From positions 25,357 to 89,356 of the forward strand of contig NZ_ML762435.1 of assembly GCF_009498735.1 (NCBI RefSeq): a DNA stretch of 64,000 nucleotides, in the 5' to 3' direction. The DNA comes from Gracilibacillus oryzae (lineage in GTDB: Bacteria; Bacillota; Bacilli; Bacillales; Amphibacillaceae). This document shows positions 61,929 through 64,000 of the stretch, piece after piece; position 1 is the first letter of the stretch; each line of letters opens with the position of its first letter. A program made the position numbers and the translations under genes. The notes under the pieces were generated by a model. It saw only the letters and a list, made by a program, of their open reading frames with translations. It searched no databases and was not told where the DNA came from.

Positions 61929-64000
61929 TTATTTCTTATTCTTAAACAGTTTCAATTTATTGGTTATCTCCATTAATCCTGGCAATAAGACAGGCATTGC
62001 GATAAGGCTCAATAAGATCAGCCCGATAATCACAACAGTTGCCACCTGAATTAATGTTAATACACCCGACGGAATAAGTGCAGCAAATGTACCACCAAGG
62101 ATTAAAGCAGCTGATAAAACTACTCCGCCAATATGACGGGAAGCTTCCAGAATTCTCGTTGACGGATCTCCATCTGTTTCATTATATCGCATCATTAAGA
62201 AGATACTGTAGTCTACACCTAATGCGATGATCATAATAAAGCTGAAGAAAGGTACATTCCAGCTCAGCATATCCACACCTAAAAGGTGAGTGGAAATTAA
62301 TTCACTGATTCCAAGGGATGTAAAGTAGACTAACAATAAGGAACCAATGATAAACAGCGAGTTAGACACAGACCATGTAATCAAAATTAATACAAGTGTA
62401 ATTCCAATTAACATAATTGTAGCTGTACGCAGGAAATCCTGCTCTGTTATTTCCTTTAGGTCAGCATTAGTTGCTGTAGTTCCGGCAATAGCAAACTCTG
62501 CATCTGCCAAGTCTGTTCCTTCTAATTGTGATTCTACTATTTTATTTATACCCGCAACAATTGGCATTGCTTCTCGTGAATATGGGTTCACATCAAGAAT
62601 AATCCTCATTGTCGTGATGGTGCGGTCTGTTGACATATAATTGTCTAATGCCTCTTGAAATTCTTCTCCCTCCAACACTTCTTGCGGGATATAAAATTTC
62701 TCTGAGCTGTTTGATGTACTTAAATCGTCCAAGTAACTTTCCGCATCATGTAAACCATTATTAATCTGGTCTAAACCATCTGTACTTTCCGCTAATCCTG
62801 ACTGCAATTCAGCCATTTTGTCTTGTAATTTATTTAATTCAGACAGCAGTTGTGTTTGCCCGTTATTAATTTGGCTTAATCCTGATTGTAATTCACCAGT
62901 TTTGCCTGCAATTTGCGCCGAGCCATCTGCGCCAGTATTCAATCCGGCTTTTAATTGAGAAGCACCTGCCTGCAATTCTTTTACACCAGACTGTACTTTT
63001 CCTAATCCGTCTTTTACAGCAGAAAGTGAACTGTTTGCTTCTGCAAAAGATGTCACGACAGTTTGATGCTGTGCGGATAACTGTGCTAACTGATCAGTTA
63101 AGCCGCTTAATTGTTCCTGTGCGGAGACAGCGATTTTCAATGTTTGCTGAATGTTCGCATCATCAGCCATGTTCGGATTTGCTTCGATAAAGTTATTCAT
63201 TAATGTTTCAATTTGACCATATCCTGCACTTGCACTGTCAATTGCTTGTGAAATTTTCTGGAAATAATCATCATAACTTTCCAGGCCTTTTTCTAACTGA
63301 CGATAACCTTCATGAAGCTGGGTTACTGCACCAGAAAGCTTCACAACATTATCATTTAGGGAGGCAAGTCCTGTCTCAAGGTCTGCACTTCCTGTTGCCC
63401 CATTCGTAAATCCTTCTGTCAGTTGATTCATTGCATCACGTAATGATACAACCCCATTTTCTATTTCATTTGTTCCGTCAATTAACTTCTGCACATTCGC
63501 GAGGCCAGCAGTATTGTTACCATCCATTTGGTCCTGAGCAGCTGTCAGGCCATCATTCACTTCACCAATCCCGCTGTTCGCATCATTGATACCTGTGCCT
63601 AATTCACCTGCTTGCTCATCAATATATAATTCTTCAATTTTGCTGCCAGTTGGACGGGTTGCTGAATAGATCTCTGATACTCCATCAATATTGGCAATTT
63701 TTTCAGTCAACTCATCAATTGTCTGCAATGTTTTTGCCTGATCTAATTTTTCCTCAGATTGGATAACCAATGTGCCTGGTGATGAGAAGCCTGGCGGGAA
63801 ATGGTCTTCAATGACATTAATCCCCTGTTTCGATTCATATTTATCATTCACTTCAAACAGATCATTAAAGTTAAGGGTACCGGAATATTTAAAAATAAAC
63901 GGAATCGTTACTACCAGGACTAGAATTACTGCCATAAATGGGCGAATAATTGTATTTTTCGCTAAGAAACCCCAGATACGGCTTTCCCCATGTCCTTTGA
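61929..64000 (-). CDS. MMPL/RND family exporter, 5' end beyond the window
   Basis: The C-terminal ~690 residues of a large membrane protein. The reading frame stays open past the ATG at 63935 to the window edge (KGHGESRIWGFLAKNTIIRP just upstream), so the gene continues to the right. A hydrophobic segment (VILVLVVTIPFIFKYSG) is followed by an unusually long extracytoplasmic region of ~400 residues rich in heptad-like DGL/NGL repeats (SGVKELQAGASQLKAGL, INNGLHDAESYLDDL), like YhgE/Pip and MmpL-type proteins. Five or six helices follow, with the conserved MIIALGVDYSIFLMMRYNE motif near the C-terminus. It would export lipids, siderophores or drugs by proton coupling; substrate unknown. Confidence 0.9.
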   Translation of the reverse strand, partial: KGHGESRIWGFLAKNTIIRPFMAVILVLVVTIPFIFKYSGTLNFNDLFEVNDKYESKQGINVIEDHFPPGFSSPGTLVIQSEEKLDQAKTLQTIDELTEKIANIDGVSEIYSATRPTGSKIEELYIDEQAGELGTGINDANSGIGEVNDGLTAAQDQMDGNNTAGLANVQKLIDGTNEIENGVVSLRDAMNQLTEGFTNGATGSADLETGLASLNDNVVKLSGAVTQLHEGYRQLEKGLESYDDYFQKISQAIDSASAGYGQIETLMNNFIEANPNMADDANIQQTLKIAVSAQEQLSGLTDQLAQLSAQHQTVVTSFAEANSSLSAVKDGLGKVQSGVKELQAGASQLKAGLNTGADGSAQIAGKTGELQSGLSQINNGQTQLLSELNKLQDKMAELQSGLAESTDGLDQINNGLHDAESYLDDLSTSNSSEKFYIPQEVLEGEEFQEALDNYMSTDRTITTMRIILDVNPYSREAMPIVAGINKIVESQLEGTDLADAEFAIAGTTATNADLKEITEQDFLRTATIMLIGITLVLILITWSVSNSLFIIGSLLLVYFTSLGISELISTHLLGVDMLSWNVPFFSFIMIIALGVDYSIFLMMRYNETDGDPSTRILEASRHIGGVVLSAALILGGTFAALIPSGVLTLIQVATVVIIGLILLSLIAMPVLLPGLMEITNKLKLFKNKK

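Overview
The window is a 64 kb piece of a low-GC Bacillaceae chromosome. Gene content and order match the Bacillus subtilis guaA-pbuG-yeb-pur-yer-pcr-lig block closely. The TLESWAS-type sodium channel, a Ktr-type potassium channel subunit, and the abundance of TTG/GTG starts with strong Shine-Dalgarno sequences suggest a halotolerant or alkaliphilic genus near Oceanobacillus, Virgibacillus or Gracilibacillus. That placement is an inference. I see no rRNA, tRNA, insertion sequence, prophage or CRISPR array.

Layout. Positions 1-3.2 kb hold the minus-strand pcrB-pcrA-ligA operon (ligA is cut by the window edge). Positions 3.2-9.3 kb hold a nitrate/nitrite transporter fused to a PAS domain, plus-strand ddl-murF, a 52-bp tandem array and a Gfo/Idh/MocA oxidoreductase. 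Positions 9.3-12.5 kb hold yerC-yerB-yerA. Positions 12.7-17.1 kb hold moaC, a nucleotidyltransferase-like gene pair, moaB, a DUF2252 gene and a catechol-dioxygenase-like gene. Positions 17.2-30.2 kb hold the twelve-gene purine operon purEKBCSQLFMNHD on the minus strand, led by a guanine riboswitch and PurR-type boxes. purH carries an internal frameshifting deletion of about 40 bp, and a 21-bp tandem array sits between purH and purD. Positions 30.5-36 kb hold yebG, yebE, a broken globin-sensor-like gene, a small heat-shock protein, a purine permease and guaA. The permease and guaA each have their own purine riboswitch and terminator. Positions 36-40.5 kb hold yeaC-yeaD-yebA. Positions 40.8-51.1 kb hold ion transport genes, a nucleoside salvage set (nucleoside hydrolase, ribokinase, ung), an HxlR regulator facing a YceI gene, and several small genes. 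Positions 51.1-54.3 kb hold a second 21-bp array and the anaerobic ribonucleotide reductase nrdD-nrdG. Positions 54.3-60.1 kb hold a two-component system and a VTC/DUF4956/Cthe_2159-like cluster. Positions 60.2-61.3 kb hold a structured leader with a 19-codon leader peptide, a CD3324-family gene and a FusB-type gene. The right end holds a two-type 52-bp tandem array and the 3' part of an MMPL-family exporter.

Regulation. Three near-perfect TGTGA-N6-TCACA palindromes (narK, the hsp20/globin-remnant divergent region, nrdDG) form an apparent FNR regulon, with -10 boxes at the spacing expected for activation. A paired TTAC-N5-GTAA operator is shared by the YceI/HxlR intergenic region and the catE-like gene 30 kb away. 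Purine genes are controlled twice, by PurR-type boxes at the promoters and by guanine riboswitches with intrinsic terminators.

The most unusual items are the broken purH with a repeat array inside the operon, related tandem arrays at distant intergenic sites (two with a 21-bp unit, two with a 52-bp unit), the NarK-PAS fusion under an FNR site, the leader-peptide/nested-hairpin region upstream of a ribosome-protection gene, and the VTC polyphosphate-polymerase-like cluster beside a sensor kinase.
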